Below, one piece after another: positions 35,527-44,588 of a stretch of DNA of 64,000 bases. Numbering within the stretch: position 1 is the first letter of the stretch; each line of letters opens with the position of its first letter. The translations under genes were made by a program, and so were the position numbers. Origin of the DNA: Amycolatopsis azurea DSM 43854 (GTDB lineage Bacteria > Actinomycetota > Actinomycetes > Mycobacteriales > Pseudonocardiaceae); the NCBI RefSeq assembly GCF_001995215.1, contig NZ_MUXN01000027.1:248001-312000 (forward strand), written 5' to 3'. The notes under the pieces are model-generated. The model did no database searches and was not told where the DNA came from. It saw only the letters and a program-made list of their open reading frames with translations.

Positions 35527-36096
35527 TCACACCGGGCGCCATCGGCCGATGTCGGACTCCATCCGCACGATCCTGGTCAGCGACGAGCGGATCTTCAGCT
35601 CCATCGCCCGGTCCCGGCCGCGGGTCCCGCGCGGGGAGAAGGGGTAGAACGCGCCGCGTTCCCGCCGGTAGACCATGGTCAGCTTCGGATGCCGCATGTC
35701 CCGCAGCTCGGCGAAGTCGACCGTGCTGTGCAGCAGCCAGGCCGCGAACCCGGCCTGAGCCAGTTTCTCGTTGACGTCGACGAGGTCGTCGAGGAGCCAG
35801 CCCAGATCCCCGTTCTCCCGCCAGCAGCGCACGATCGTCCGCCCGTGCGCGTCGTGGGTGACCAGGTTGCGGCGGGCCGAGTCCCCGGCGAGACCGGCGA
35901 TGATCTCCGCCTCGGTCCCCGCACTCGGACGGCCTTCGGCGAAGAAGCACACCGTCCCCGACCCGGTCGGCGCCAGCCCGTACCCGGACCGCAGCGTCAG
36001 TACCGCCGACCTCAACTCCAGCAACGGAAGCAGGCTCGGCCGCACCGAACGACTCTTCCCAAGTAGGCTTCCCAGCAGCGCCATGACTTCACGCAT
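35527..36096 (-). CDS. pspAB: PspA-associated protein PspAB
   Basis: A ~189-residue protein of the actinobacterial PspAB family. Family features are the N-terminal hydrophobic start, a middle DLGWLLDDLVDVNEKLAQAGF segment, then YRRERGAFYPFSPRG, RAMELKIRSSL and a final DIGRWRPV. PspAB is linked to the phage-shock envelope stress system, but pspA itself is not in the window. ATG 36096 has aggag very close; ATG 36084 gives an N-terminus more like the family. It sits in the stress island between a universal stress protein and a GAF-ANTAR protein. Confidence 0.75.
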   Translation of the reverse strand: MREVMALLGSLLGKSRSVRPSLLPLLELRSAVLTLRSGYGLAPTGSGTVCFFAEGRPSAGTEAEIIAGLAGDSARRNLVTHDAHGRTIVRCWRENGDLGWLLDDLVDVNEKLAQAGFAAWLLHSTVDFAELRDMRHPKLTMVYRRERGAFYPFSPRGTRGRDRAMELKIRSSLTRIVRMESDIGRWRPV

Positions 36097-36232
36097 CCTC
36101 TCCTAGACGTGAAGCCTTTCCGATCAGGTCCTCGTGCCCAAGGGCCGCACGGTCGCGCGTTCACCGGGACAAGTCCCCGGTTCCGGTGACCAACGGCCCT
36201 ACCAGCAATTGCCGGGCCCTATGCGGCAGTTG

Positions 36233-36982
36233 TCACCGGCCGCGCGGCCGGAGGAGCCTTTCGCCGTCCAGCGTGCCTTCCACGAACTTGTGCGCGACCT
36301 CCGACAGCTTCCTGTTGGAGCTGCGAGCGAAGGCACGCAAGCGTTGAAAGGCGACGCTGACGTCGATACCGGCGCGCTCGGCGAGCATGCCCTTCGCCTG
36401 TTCGATGATCACCCTGCTGTCGAGCGCGGTCTGCAACTGGCCCGAAAGCGTCCGGTAGTGGTGCAACTCCCGCTGCTGCAGGAGGCACAGGGTCGCGACA
36501 TCGGCGAGCGCCTGTCCCAGCCGGTGGTCTTCGGCACTCAGGACCGCGGTTTCGGTACCGAGGAAGGCGATCGAACCGACGGTTTCCTTCATAGCACGCA
36601 AGGGAATCGCGGAAACCGCGGTATAGCCCAGTTCCACCATTCTGGCCACGTAGTCGGGCCAGCGCCGAACCTCGGCGGAAAGGTCCACGACGGCGACGTC
36701 GCTCCCGGTTTCGAACGACTCGAGCGCCGGTCCCTCCTCGACGACCGCGGGATGACGCTCGAGTTTCAGTCCCGGCAGGAAGACCTCCATCGAATCGATC
36801 GGCAGCAGCCGCACGCATTCGCTGGACAACGTGTCCACGACCCTGTCCGGTCCCAGGTCGTCCGTGACACTCGCGGTCAAACTCGCGAATGCCGCGCAGA
36901 CCGCGGATTCCCTGTCGACCCCTGAGGCGATCTCTTCGCGGCAGCTATTCACTGGAGCGATTCTGGCGCGAGGACCGGACAC
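36233..36982 (-). CDS. GAF-ANTAR antitermination regulator
   Basis: A 249-residue protein with a GAF domain (~35-165; VVDTLSSECVRLLPIDSMEVFL-like start, AIPLRAMKETVGSIAFLG) and a C-terminal ANTAR domain (RVIIEQAKGMLAERAGIDVSVAFQRL). The GAF domain would bind a signal and the ANTAR part nascent RNA hairpins. It begins with a GTG at 36982; a GTG at 36952 is possible, and neither has a convincing site. This is the second ANTAR protein in the island. RNA targets unknown. Confidence 0.82.
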   Translation of the reverse strand: MSGPRARIAPVNSCREEIASGVDRESAVCAAFASLTASVTDDLGPDRVVDTLSSECVRLLPIDSMEVFLPGLKLERHPAVVEEGPALESFETGSDVAVVDLSAEVRRWPDYVARMVELGYTAVSAIPLRAMKETVGSIAFLGTETAVLSAEDHRLGQALADVATLCLLQQRELHHYRTLSGQLQTALDSRVIIEQAKGMLAERAGIDVSVAFQRLRAFARSSNRKLSEVAHKFVEGTLDGERLLRPRGR

Positions 36983-37058
36983 CCGGCAACGCCCAGATGG
37001 AGGATCCTGCGCGTGGCGACACGGCGGTCATCTCGATGAATGACGATCCCGCGTATTC

Positions 37059-37919
37059 TCAATGACGCCGCAACGAAATCGGTGGCACGGTGTTCGCCCG
37101 CAGAGCTTCTTCGTCCACAGTGGACTCGCCGATTCCCGCCTTGCCGATCCGCTCAGCGACAAGGGCGCCGGGATCGTCGAGCACATCGGTCCTACCGCTC
37201 AGGAAAGCCCACTCGTGCTCGTCCGAGCCGTAGTAGAGAACGGTCCCGAACGATTCGGTGAACCGGCGCCACGACGCGATCAGCGTCTGGTTGCGCCACA
37301 TCGTCGGGCAGCCCGCCTGACAGCCGACCACTCCCCCGTCGGTGAGCAGCGCGGTGCACCTGGCCAGGAAATCGGCGCCGTACAACCGGTTGTGCTGAGC
37401 CGCCGGATCGTCGTTCTCGTCCGGCAGGTCGATCACGACCACGTCGTAGGTGTCCCCGCGTTCCTTCGCCTCGGCGAGGAACTCCCAGCCGTCGCGGTAG
37501 TGGACACGGACCCTCCCCTCGCCGCGTTCGGCTCGGGCCAGATCGTCGAGCGTGTAGCCGTAGGGAAGGTGTTCGGCACAGGCACGCACCGCCTCGGCGT
37601 CGATGTCGACGTGATCGACCACTTCGGCCCCCGCGGCGACGGCGAGCTCGGAGGCGACCCCTTCGCTGGAGCCGATGATCAGCACCCGCTCGACACGTTC
37701 GGCGAGCAGCAGCGACGGGACCATCAGCGCTTCGTGGTACACGAGCTGGCTCAGTTCGGTGCTCTGCCGTTCGTCGTCGCAGAACAGGGAGATCCCCTGC
37801 GCGGTCCGTCCGATGAGGACGTTCTGGAACGCGGTACGGCCCTCGAACAGGACCTCCTCGACGTCCCAGTTCCGGGTGAGCCCCGCGCCCATCGGCTCGA
37901 CGATCACTCGTGGCGCCAT
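37059..37919 (-). CDS. speE: Spermidine synthase-type aminopropyltransferase
   Basis: A 286-residue enzyme that moves an aminopropyl group from decarboxylated AdoMet to putrescine. Motifs: FCDDERQSTELSQLVYHEALMVP with the active-site region, VLIIGSSEGVASELAV for nucleotide binding, VDIDAEAV and the catalytic DVVVIDLPDENDDPAA. The start ATG overlaps the speD stop as ATGA, so translation is coupled. Together with speD and ornithine decarboxylase it completes a pathway from ornithine to spermidine. Cytoplasmic. Confidence 0.9.
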   Translation of the reverse strand: MAPRVIVEPMGAGLTRNWDVEEVLFEGRTAFQNVLIGRTAQGISLFCDDERQSTELSQLVYHEALMVPSLLLAERVERVLIIGSSEGVASELAVAAGAEVVDHVDIDAEAVRACAEHLPYGYTLDDLARAERGEGRVRVHYRDGWEFLAEAKERGDTYDVVVIDLPDENDDPAAQHNRLYGADFLARCTALLTDGGVVGCQAGCPTMWRNQTLIASWRRFTESFGTVLYYGSDEHEWAFLSGRTDVLDDPGALVAERIGKAGIGESTVDEEALRANTVPPISLRRH

Positions 37920-38290
37920 CAGTTCTCTCCTCGTTCCACAGTGGACATCCGGACGGTGCCGGCGCCCAGCATCTTCGCCAGCAGCGTGACCGCCCGCTCC
38001 GGATCGGCCCGGTCCCCGCAGGTGAACACGTCCACGAACACCGATCCGATCTCCGGATAGGTGTGCACCGACGCGTGTGATTCGGCCAGCAGCGCGAGCG
38101 CGGTGACCCCTTGCGGGGCGAAGGAATGCGACACGACTTCGCAGACCGTCGCGCCCGCCTCGGTCACCGCGTCGGCGAGCGTCTTCTTCAGGAGTTCGGC
38201 GTCGTCGAGCAGCGACGGCTCGATCCCCTCGAACTCCGCGAGTACGTGGCGGCCGGCGAACCGGCCGACGAGCGGTTCTTCACCCGGCAT
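37919..38290 (-). CDS. speD: S-adenosylmethionine decarboxylase proenzyme
   Basis: A 123-residue proenzyme of the short SpeH/SpeD class. It self-cleaves at the conserved Ser in AESHASVHTYPE to make a pyruvoyl group, then decarboxylates AdoMet to the aminopropyl donor. Catalytic His and Cys are in SHASVHTYP and VFTCGD. ATG 38290 has an excellent gggagg site. It overlaps the ornithine decarboxylase end by 11 bp and the spermidine synthase start by the ATGA quadruplet. Confidence 0.92.
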   Translation of the reverse strand: MPGEEPLVGRFAGRHVLAEFEGIEPSLLDDAELLKKTLADAVTEAGATVCEVVSHSFAPQGVTALALLAESHASVHTYPEIGSVFVDVFTCGDRADPERAVTLLAKMLGAGTVRMSTVERGEN

Positions 38291-39422
38291 CGGCGAACCT
38301 CCCCACACAATAGGTGCGCAACGGCTCGATTCCGTTGAAAGCGACCGAAGAATAGCTGGCGGTGTAGGCCCCGGTACCCGGGATGTCCAGCCGGTCGCCC
38401 GCCTTCAGCGACATCGGCAGCGCGCACGGCGTCCGCTGGTACAGCACGTCGTCACCATCGCAGGTCGGCCCCGCGAGAACCACCGGTCCTTCCGGACCTT
38501 TAACGCCGACAGCCTCCAGCCGATACGCGACAGCTTCGTTTTCGCACTCCGCCATTCCGTTGTACCTGCCGACGTCGAGGTAGACCCAGCGGCGTTCGTC
38601 GGCGGCGGCGCGGGTGGTCACCAGGACGACTTCGGTCCGGATGAGCCCGGCGTCGGCGACGATCACGCGGCCAGGCTCCAGCAGCAGTTCCGGTCCCGGC
38701 AGATGCGCTTCGCGGGCGGCGTGGATCACCGCCGCGTACTCCGTCAGCGACGGCACGGATTCGCGGTGCTCGGTGGCGAACCCGCCGCCGATGTTGAGCC
38801 GCTCCAGGCCGACACCCGCCTCGGCGGCGACCTTGGCCGCGGTCGCGATCCCGATCTCCCACGCCGCCGGATCCGGCTGCTGCGAACCGACGTGGAACGC
38901 GATTCCGGGCCGCAGCCCGGCTTCCACGGCCTGCCGGAGCAGCGTGGCGGCCACCGCCGGCTCGCAACCGAACTTGGTGCCGAACGGCGTCACCGAGTCC
39001 GGTCCGCCGGTCAGCAGACGGACCGAGACCAGCGAACCCGGGGCGTGCTCGACCAGATTCGCCAGATCACCCGCGGAATCCGTGGTGAATTCACGGACGC
39101 CGCGCGCGTACGCGGACGCGATGTCCGCGGGTTTCTTGATCGTGTTGCCGTAGGCCAGTTCCGCCGCTCGCGCGCCCCTGGACAGACACAGCGCGATCTC
39201 CGCCGTTCCCGCCACATCGAAACCCGCTCCCGTCGACAACACCGCGTCGAGCACTTCGGGAGCGGGATTCGCCTTGACCGCGTACCGGATCAGCGCGTCC
39301 GGGAACGCCGCCGCGACCGCGGCCGCACGCTCCGCGACCAGGTCGGTGTCCACCACCAGGCACGGTGTCGGCGGCTCGCGGTCCGCCAGGAAGGCGCGGA
39401 TCCGGTTCAGGCTTTCGGTCAC
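38280..39422 (-). CDS. Ornithine decarboxylase-like PLP enzyme (fold III)
   Basis: A 380-residue PLP enzyme of the alanine-racemase-fold decarboxylases. The PLP lysine is in RYAVKANPAPEVL; LNIGGGFAT is the phosphate-binding glycine loop; ELLLEPGR and the C-terminal GPTCDGDDVLYQ (active-site Cys and Asp) mark ornithine or lysine decarboxylases rather than LysA. It is first in the operon, followed by speD and speE, which argues for ornithine to putrescine. Cytoplasmic homodimer expected. No operator is apparent upstream. Confidence 0.88.
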   Translation of the reverse strand: MTESLNRIRAFLADREPPTPCLVVDTDLVAERAAAVAAAFPDALIRYAVKANPAPEVLDAVLSTGAGFDVAGTAEIALCLSRGARAAELAYGNTIKKPADIASAYARGVREFTTDSAGDLANLVEHAPGSLVSVRLLTGGPDSVTPFGTKFGCEPAVAATLLRQAVEAGLRPGIAFHVGSQQPDPAAWEIGIATAAKVAAEAGVGLERLNIGGGFATEHRESVPSLTEYAAVIHAAREAHLPGPELLLEPGRVIVADAGLIRTEVVLVTTRAAADERRWVYLDVGRYNGMAECENEAVAYRLEAVGVKGPEGPVVLAGPTCDGDDVLYQRTPCALPMSLKAGDRLDIPGTGAYTASYSSVAFNGIEPLRTYCVGRFADAG

Positions 39423-39467
39423 ACGCCCCAGGGTGTCAAAGGCCGATCACCGGTACGGAACCCGGGG

Positions 39468-39656
39468 TCACGCCCGGGTGTCGTCCGAGGCCTGCTCCGG
39501 CAGGTCCACGCCGTGCTCGGCGGCCAGCCGCTCCAGGTTGGCCAGATCGGCGCCGACGGCCGAGGCACGATCGTCGTCCGAGTCCCGCCTGGCGATCCGG
39601 ACGTCCTCCCTCGCCTGCCGTACCCGGTCCCGCAGATTCACCGCGAACTCGCTCAT
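39468..39656 (-). CDS. Small conserved-looking acidic/basic protein
   Basis: A 62-residue highly charged helical protein (NLRDRVRQAREDVRIARRDS, then LANLERLAAEHGVDLP). It resembles small actinobacterial hypothetical proteins that end in an AAEHGV motif. ATG 39656 lies behind a weak ggggg stretch. It is 45 bp upstream of ornithine decarboxylase on the same strand, so it may be the first gene of the polyamine operon. Function unknown. Confidence 0.6.
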   Translation of the reverse strand: MSEFAVNLRDRVRQAREDVRIARRDSDDDRASAVGADLANLERLAAEHGVDLPEQASDDTRA

Positions 39657-39808
39657 CGTGCACCCCCGATCTCCCGCACCTTGTCTGCTTTCACCCTAAG
39701 ACCCTCCGAATCGGTCACCGACGTGATCTGCGTCATCACGGGTTCGTTCGTGTCCGTTCGTTCGTGTCGGAGTGAAGCAGTATGACGGCAGGGCCCGGGT
39801 TTCGCAGA

Positions 39809-40993
39809 TCAGCGGAGCCCGGCTTTTTCAACGGGCTCGGCCACGGCCACGCGACGGCCGAGCACCGCGAGCGGGGCGAGGGCGCACAGACCGCCCGCGA
39901 CGGCCACCAGGACGTATCCGCCCAGGCCGAACAGCTGCCCGGCGAGCAGGCTCGCCGCCGCGGAGGTCCCCCAGACGAAGGCGTCGACCGTGCCCTGCGC
40001 CCTCGCCCGCTGAGCGGGCGGGAGATCGCGGCTGAGCAGTCCGCTGCCGCCGACGAACACCAGGTTCCAGCCGTAGCCCAGCAGGAACATCGCGACCGGG
40101 ATGCCCACATGATGCGAATCGGGAGCGCCGATCGCGGTCACCGCGGCGACGGTGAGCGTGCCGATCCCGCCGAAGATGGTCGCGCGGCCGCCCCAGCGAT
40201 CGGTGATCCAGCCGGACAACGGCGCCAGCGCGAACATCCCGATCAGGTGGGCGCTCAGCACCCAGCCGACGACGTCGAGCCCCTGACCGTGCTCGTGGAG
40301 CTGGACCGGGGTCATCGTCATCACCGCCACCATGGCCAGTTGCGCCCCGACCATCGCCACGAGAGGCCCGAGGATCACCGGGTTCCGCACGGACATCCGC
40401 TCCCGCCTCGGCGCCCTCTCCACCGGGGCGGCGAGGTTCCGCGGCAGGGTGACGACGGCGACCACGGCGAGGGCCACGACGACCGCACCCGCCGCGATCG
40501 GGCCGGACAGGGCGGGCAGTTCGGCGGCCTCCGCCCGTGCGGCGGCCGGCGCGATCAGTGCGGGTCCGGCGACCGCTCCGACGGTCCCCGCCCAGACCAT
40601 TGTGGACAGTGCGAAACCCTTGCGGCGCTCCGGAGCCAGGTCTGCGGCCGTGTACCGCGAGAGCTGGGCCCCGCTGTTGCCGAAACCGATCAACGGCATC
40701 CCCGCCACCAGCGCGAGCACCGATCCGCCGAGCACACCGGCGAACGAGACGAGCGCGCCGATCACCGCGGCGCCGTACATCAGCACGAGGACGAGCCGCC
40801 TGCCGTAGCGGGCGGCCAGCGCGCCCGAAGACAGCGACCCCACGGCGGAGCCGAGTACCAGCACGGCGTTCGGCAGGCCGCTCCACGCGGCACCGGCGTG
40901 GTCGACCACGATCAGCGCCGCCGTGGTGGACAGGCCGACGACCGCGGTGCTGAGGCAGGCGACGCCCATGAAGAGCGCGAACATCGGTTTCAT
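39809..40993 (-). CDS. MFS transporter beside Lrp regulator
   Basis: A 394-residue major facilitator with 12 predicted membrane segments and a motif-A loop ARYGRRLVLVL after TM2 and DRWGGRATIF between the halves. Probably an exporter. It is divergent from an Lrp/AsnC regulator at 41087, a common pairing for amino-acid or drug efflux. Substrate unknown. Confidence 0.87.
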   Translation of the reverse strand: MKPMFALFMGVACLSTAVVGLSTTAALIVVDHAGAAWSGLPNAVLVLGSAVGSLSSGALAARYGRRLVLVLMYGAAVIGALVSFAGVLGGSVLALVAGMPLIGFGNSGAQLSRYTAADLAPERRKGFALSTMVWAGTVGAVAGPALIAPAAARAEAAELPALSGPIAAGAVVVALAVVAVVTLPRNLAAPVERAPRRERMSVRNPVILGPLVAMVGAQLAMVAVMTMTPVQLHEHGQGLDVVGWVLSAHLIGMFALAPLSGWITDRWGGRATIFGGIGTLTVAAVTAIGAPDSHHVGIPVAMFLLGYGWNLVFVGGSGLLSRDLPPAQRARAQGTVDAFVWGTSAAASLLAGQLFGLGGYVLVAVAGGLCALAPLAVLGRRVAVAEPVEKAGLR

Positions 40994-41086
40994 GATTCAA
41001 ACCTAGGGATTCCGGCCGCCGAGGCGAATAGGCTTCCGAAGGCCTCGCGGGGGTGCGGGGCCCATCATGAAAGGAATCCGGGCTCG

Positions 41087-41590
41087 ATGACCTTACGATC
41101 GGAAAGAGCGCTGGACGACCTCGACTGGCGGCTCCTCGAAACGCTCCAGAGCGACGGGAGGCTCTCGTTCAAGGAGCTGAGCCGCCGCGTGAACCTCTCC
41201 GCGCCGGCGGTCGCGGAACGGGTCCGGCGGCTGGAGGAGGCGGGCGTCATCACCGGGTATCGCGCCCAGGTCGACGCGCGCCGTGCCGGGTACGACCTCC
41301 AGGCGTTCGTCGAAATGCGCTGCTCGCTCGGCAGTTGCCTGCTGCGCACCAGCAAGTCGGAGGACTACCCCGAGGTGGTCGAGCTGCACCGGCTCAGCGG
41401 CGACCGCTGCACCATGCTGAAGGTGCGGGCCGTGTCGCTCGAACACCTCGAAGGTCTCTTCGAACGGCTGGGCAAACACGGCGAGATCAGGTCGTCGGTG
41501 GTGCTGTCGACCCAGTACGAGGGCAGGCCGGTCGGGCCGCCGGTCGAGGACTATCTGAAGGCGACCAAGAGCGAGGGCTGGAGCGTCTGA
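41087..41590 (+). CDS. Lrp/AsnC family regulator
   Basis: A 167-residue regulator. N-terminal HTH (LDWRLLETLQSDGRLSFKELSRRVNLSAPAVAERVRRLEE; recognition part LSAPAVAERVRRL) and a C-terminal RAM ligand domain with VLSTQYEGRP at its end. ATG 41087 gives the normal family start. Divergent from the MFS gene with 93 bp between and likely its regulator. Effector, probably an amino acid, unknown. Confidence 0.9.
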   Translation: MTLRSERALDDLDWRLLETLQSDGRLSFKELSRRVNLSAPAVAERVRRLEEAGVITGYRAQVDARRAGYDLQAFVEMRCSLGSCLLRTSKSEDYPEVVELHRLSGDRCTMLKVRAVSLEHLEGLFERLGKHGEIRSSVVLSTQYEGRPVGPPVEDYLKATKSEGWSV

Positions 41591-41757
41591 CGGGCCGATC
41601 AGGAATCGAGAAGCGACGACGGCCCGGTTTCGCTTAGCGTGATCACCGTCGCGGGCGCACAGCGCGAACGACGAGGAAGAACGGCTCGCAGCTGGTTAGA
41701 TCGAGCCCGAAGAGGCTGACGGACCGTGAACGCGGCCTACATCAGGATGGAGAAACG

Positions 41758-44142
41758 ATGCGCAAGACCACGAGGCCGCAGCCGCCCGAGGAACACCCCG
41801 CCGACAGCCACGATCTGATCCGCGTACTCGGCGCGAACGAGAACAACCTCAAGAACGTCGCCGTCGAGCTGCCGAAGCGCCGGCTGACGGTGTTCACCGG
41901 CGTCTCCGGGTCGGGCAAGAGCTCACTGGTCTTCGACACGATCGCGGCCGAATCGCAGCGGCTGATCAACGAGACCTACAGCACCTTCGTGCAGGGCTTC
42001 ATGCCGACGCTGGCCCGGCCCGAGGTCGACGTCCTCGACGGCCTGACCACCGCGATCATCGTCGACCAGCAGCGGATGGGCTCCGACCCCCGCTCCACGG
42101 TCGGCACCGCCACCGACGCGTACGCGATGCTGCGCATCCTCTTCAGCCGGATCGGCAAGCCGCACATCGGCTCCCCGCAGGCCTTCTCCTTCAACGTCGC
42201 CTCGATCTCCGGCGCGGGTGCCGTGACCCTCGAGAAGGGCGGACGGACCACGAAGGAACGCCGCGAGTTCAGCATCACCGGCGGTATGTGCGCCCGCTGC
42301 GAGGGCCGGGGCAAGGTCAACGACATCGACCTCACCGCGCTGTACGACGACACCAAATCCCTCAACGAGGGCGCGCTGACGATCCCCGGTTTCTCCATGG
42401 ACGGCTGGTACGGCCGCATCCTGCGTGGCTGCGGCTTCTTCGACCCGGACAAGCCGATCAAGAAGTACACCAAACGGCAGATGGACGACCTGCTCTACAA
42501 GGAGCCGGTCAAGCTCAAGATCGAAGGCATCAACCTGACCTACTCGGGTCTGATCCCCACGATCCAGAAGTCGTTCCTGGCCAAGGACCGGGAGGCGATG
42601 CAGCCGCACATCCGCACGTTCGTGGACCGGGCGGTCACCTTCACCGTCTGCCCCGAATGCGACGGCTCCAGGCTGAGCGAGCTCGCGCGGTCGTCGAAGA
42701 TCAAGCGGATCAACATCGCCGACGCGTGCTCGATGCAGATCAGCGACCTCGCCGACTGGGTCCGCGGGCTCAAGGAGCCGTCGGTGGCGCCGCTGCTGGA
42801 GAAGCTGCAGCACACGCTGGACTCCTTCGTGGACATCGGTCTCGGCTACCTCTCCCTCGACCGGTCGTCCGGCACGCTTTCGGGTGGTGAGGCCCAGCGC
42901 ACGAAGATGATCCGGCACCTCGGCTCCTCGCTCACCGATGTCACCTACGTCTTCGACGAGCCCACCATCGGCCTGCACCCGCACGACATCCAGCGGATGA
43001 ACAACCTGCTCGAGCAGCTGCGCGACAAGGGCAACACGGTGCTGGTCGTGGAGCACAAGCCCGAGACGATCGCGATCGCCGACCACGTCGTCGACCTCGG
43101 TCCCGGCGCGGGCACGAACGGCGGGACGATCTGCTTCGAGGGCAGTGTCGAAGGCCTGCGTGCCAGCGACACCAGCACCGGCAGGCACCTCGACGACCGG
43201 GCGACGCTCAAGGACAGCGTCCGCGAGCCCACCGGCAACCTGGAGATCCGCGGCGCGGACCGTCACAACCTGCGGAACGTGGACGTCGACGTCCCGCTCG
43301 GCGTCCTCTGCGTCGTCACCGGTGTCGCGGGTTCCGGCAAGAGCTCGCTGATCCACGGATCCATCCCCGCGGCCGAGGGTGTGGTCTCGGTCGACCAGAC
43401 GCCCATCCGCGGCTCGCGGCGGAGCAACCCGGCCACCTACACCGGTCTGCTCGAACCGATCCGCAAGGCTTTCGCCAAGGTCAACGGCGTGAAGCCCGCG
43501 CTCTTCAGCGCCAACTCCGAAGGCGCCTGCCCGAACTGCAACGGCGCGGGCGTCATCTACACCGACCTCGGCATCATGGCGGGTACCGCGACCACCTGCG
43601 AGGAGTGCGACGGCAAGCGGTTCCAGGCCTCGGTGCTGGAGTACACCTTCGGCGGCAAGAACATCAGCGAGGCGCTCGCCATGCCGGTGTCCGAAGCCTT
43701 GGAGTTCTTCTCCGAAGGCGAAGGACGGATCCCCGCCGCGGCCGCGATCCTCGGCAGGCTCAACGACGTCGGGCTCGGCTACCTCAGCCTCGGCCAGCCG
43801 CTCACCACGCTGTCCGGCGGTGAACGGCAGCGGCTGAAGCTCGCGACGCACATGGGCGACAAGGGCGGCGTCTACGTCCTCGACGAGCCGACCACCGGTC
43901 TGCATCTCGCCGACGTCGAAAACCTGCTCGGCCTGCTCGACCGACTCGTCGACGCGGGCAAGTCCGTGATCGTGATCGAGCACCACCAGGCGGTCATGGC
44001 GCACGCGGACTGGATCATCGACCTCGGCCCGGGCGCCGGCCACGACGGCGGCAAGGTCGTCTTCGAGGGCACGCCGTCCGACCTCGTCGCGAAGGCTTCG
44101 ACGCTGACCGGTGAGCACCTGGCGGCCTACGTCGGCAAGTGA
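41758..44142 (+). CDS. UvrA-like ABC ATPase (DrrC-type resistance protein)
   Basis: A 794-residue double ABC ATPase of the UvrA family but shorter than true UvrA (about 950), lacking most of the UvrB-binding insert. First ATPase: GVSGSGKSSLVF near 48, signature LSGGEAQR near 378. Second: GVAGSGKSS near 525 and LSGGERQR near 686. Zinc modules are CARCEGRG, CPECDGSR and CPNCNGAG...CEECDGKR. Such paralogues (DrrC and relatives) confer resistance to DNA-intercalating antibiotics by releasing them from DNA. No antibiotic cluster is in the window, so the drug is unknown. ATG 41758 follows a ggag site. Confidence 0.9.
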   Translation: MRKTTRPQPPEEHPADSHDLIRVLGANENNLKNVAVELPKRRLTVFTGVSGSGKSSLVFDTIAAESQRLINETYSTFVQGFMPTLARPEVDVLDGLTTAIIVDQQRMGSDPRSTVGTATDAYAMLRILFSRIGKPHIGSPQAFSFNVASISGAGAVTLEKGGRTTKERREFSITGGMCARCEGRGKVNDIDLTALYDDTKSLNEGALTIPGFSMDGWYGRILRGCGFFDPDKPIKKYTKRQMDDLLYKEPVKLKIEGINLTYSGLIPTIQKSFLAKDREAMQPHIRTFVDRAVTFTVCPECDGSRLSELARSSKIKRINIADACSMQISDLADWVRGLKEPSVAPLLEKLQHTLDSFVDIGLGYLSLDRSSGTLSGGEAQRTKMIRHLGSSLTDVTYVFDEPTIGLHPHDIQRMNNLLEQLRDKGNTVLVVEHKPETIAIADHVVDLGPGAGTNGGTICFEGSVEGLRASDTSTGRHLDDRATLKDSVREPTGNLEIRGADRHNLRNVDVDVPLGVLCVVTGVAGSGKSSLIHGSIPAAEGVVSVDQTPIRGSRRSNPATYTGLLEPIRKAFAKVNGVKPALFSANSEGACPNCNGAGVIYTDLGIMAGTATTCEECDGKRFQASVLEYTFGGKNISEALAMPVSEALEFFSEGEGRIPAAAAILGRLNDVGLGYLSLGQPLTTLSGGERQRLKLATHMGDKGGVYVLDEPTTGLHLADVENLLGLLDRLVDAGKSVIVIEHHQAVMAHADWIIDLGPGAGHDGGKVVFEGTPSDLVAKASTLTGEHLAAYVGK

Positions 44143-44231
44143 CCCGGCGGTCTTGGGCCGGGTCGGTCGTGAGTGGCTAGGACGGTTCTATTGAGCAGAA
44201 AGGCAAAGGTTTCCTGTCAGGTGCCACGTCC

Positions 44232-44278
44232 GTGAAGGCCTCCTTGAGGGACTCTGGGTCCCTCAAGGAGGCCCTCAC
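44232..44278. repeat. Hairpin, GTGAAGGCCTCCTT type
   Basis: Arms 44232-44252 and 44258-44278 match in 20 of 21 pairs around a 5-nt loop. First of six hairpins in the 612-bp gap between the convergent uvrA-like and ligD-like genes. A decayed half of the GTGAGTG palindrome sits just before it at 44168. Confidence 0.8.
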
Positions 44279-44306
44279 GGACCGGTGTTCGGTGGCGACC
44301 AGCGTG

Positions 44307-44353
44307 GTGAAGGGGACTTTCCCCTCATCGCACGAGCGGAAAGTCCCCTTCAC
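44307..44353. repeat. Hairpin, GTGAAGGGGACTTTCC type
   Basis: Perfect 16-bp arms (44307-44322 and 44338-44353) around 15 nt. A sister copy with 18-bp arms is at 60136-60182; loops differ, arms agree. Confidence 0.82.
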
Positions 44354-44394
44354 CCCGGGGCATCCGTCCTCGTGGGCGGCGGAGTCCCCGAAGC

Positions 44395-44447
44395 GTTGCG
44401 AAAGCCACGTTCGCAACCTTCAACGTTGCGAACGTGGCTTTCGCAAC
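44395..44447. repeat. Double palindrome, GTTGCGAAAG family
   Basis: Two perfect 23-bp inverted units with the spacer cttcaac, as at 132-184. The units differ from that copy at one position, changed in both arms so that pairing is kept. Confidence 0.85.
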
Positions 44448-44493
44448 CTCCCCCTTCGCCTCGCCCGAACCGCGCGGCCGAGCCCACGCCCCT

Positions 44494-44521
44494 CCCCGCA
44501 ATTGGTCACCTAATTGCGGGG
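44494..44521. repeat. Hairpin CCCCGCAATT / AATTGCGGGG
   Basis: Perfect 10-bp arms around ggtcacct. A similar hairpin is at 44719-44748, and a half with the same flank (ccgcaattcgtcacct) is at 32-46. A third palindrome family of the region. Confidence 0.7.
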
Positions 44522-44541
44522 GCCGGGTTGGCTGGCTGGTG

Positions 44542-44588
44542 GTGAAGGCCTCCTTGCCTACCCGCAAGGTAGTAAAGGAGGCCTTCAC
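44542..44588. repeat. Hairpin, GTGAAGGCCTCCTT type
   Basis: Perfect 14-bp arms (44542-44555 and 44575-44588). The loop can form a smaller inner stem (ttgcctaccc/gcaaggta region). Same family as 44232-44278. Confidence 0.8.
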
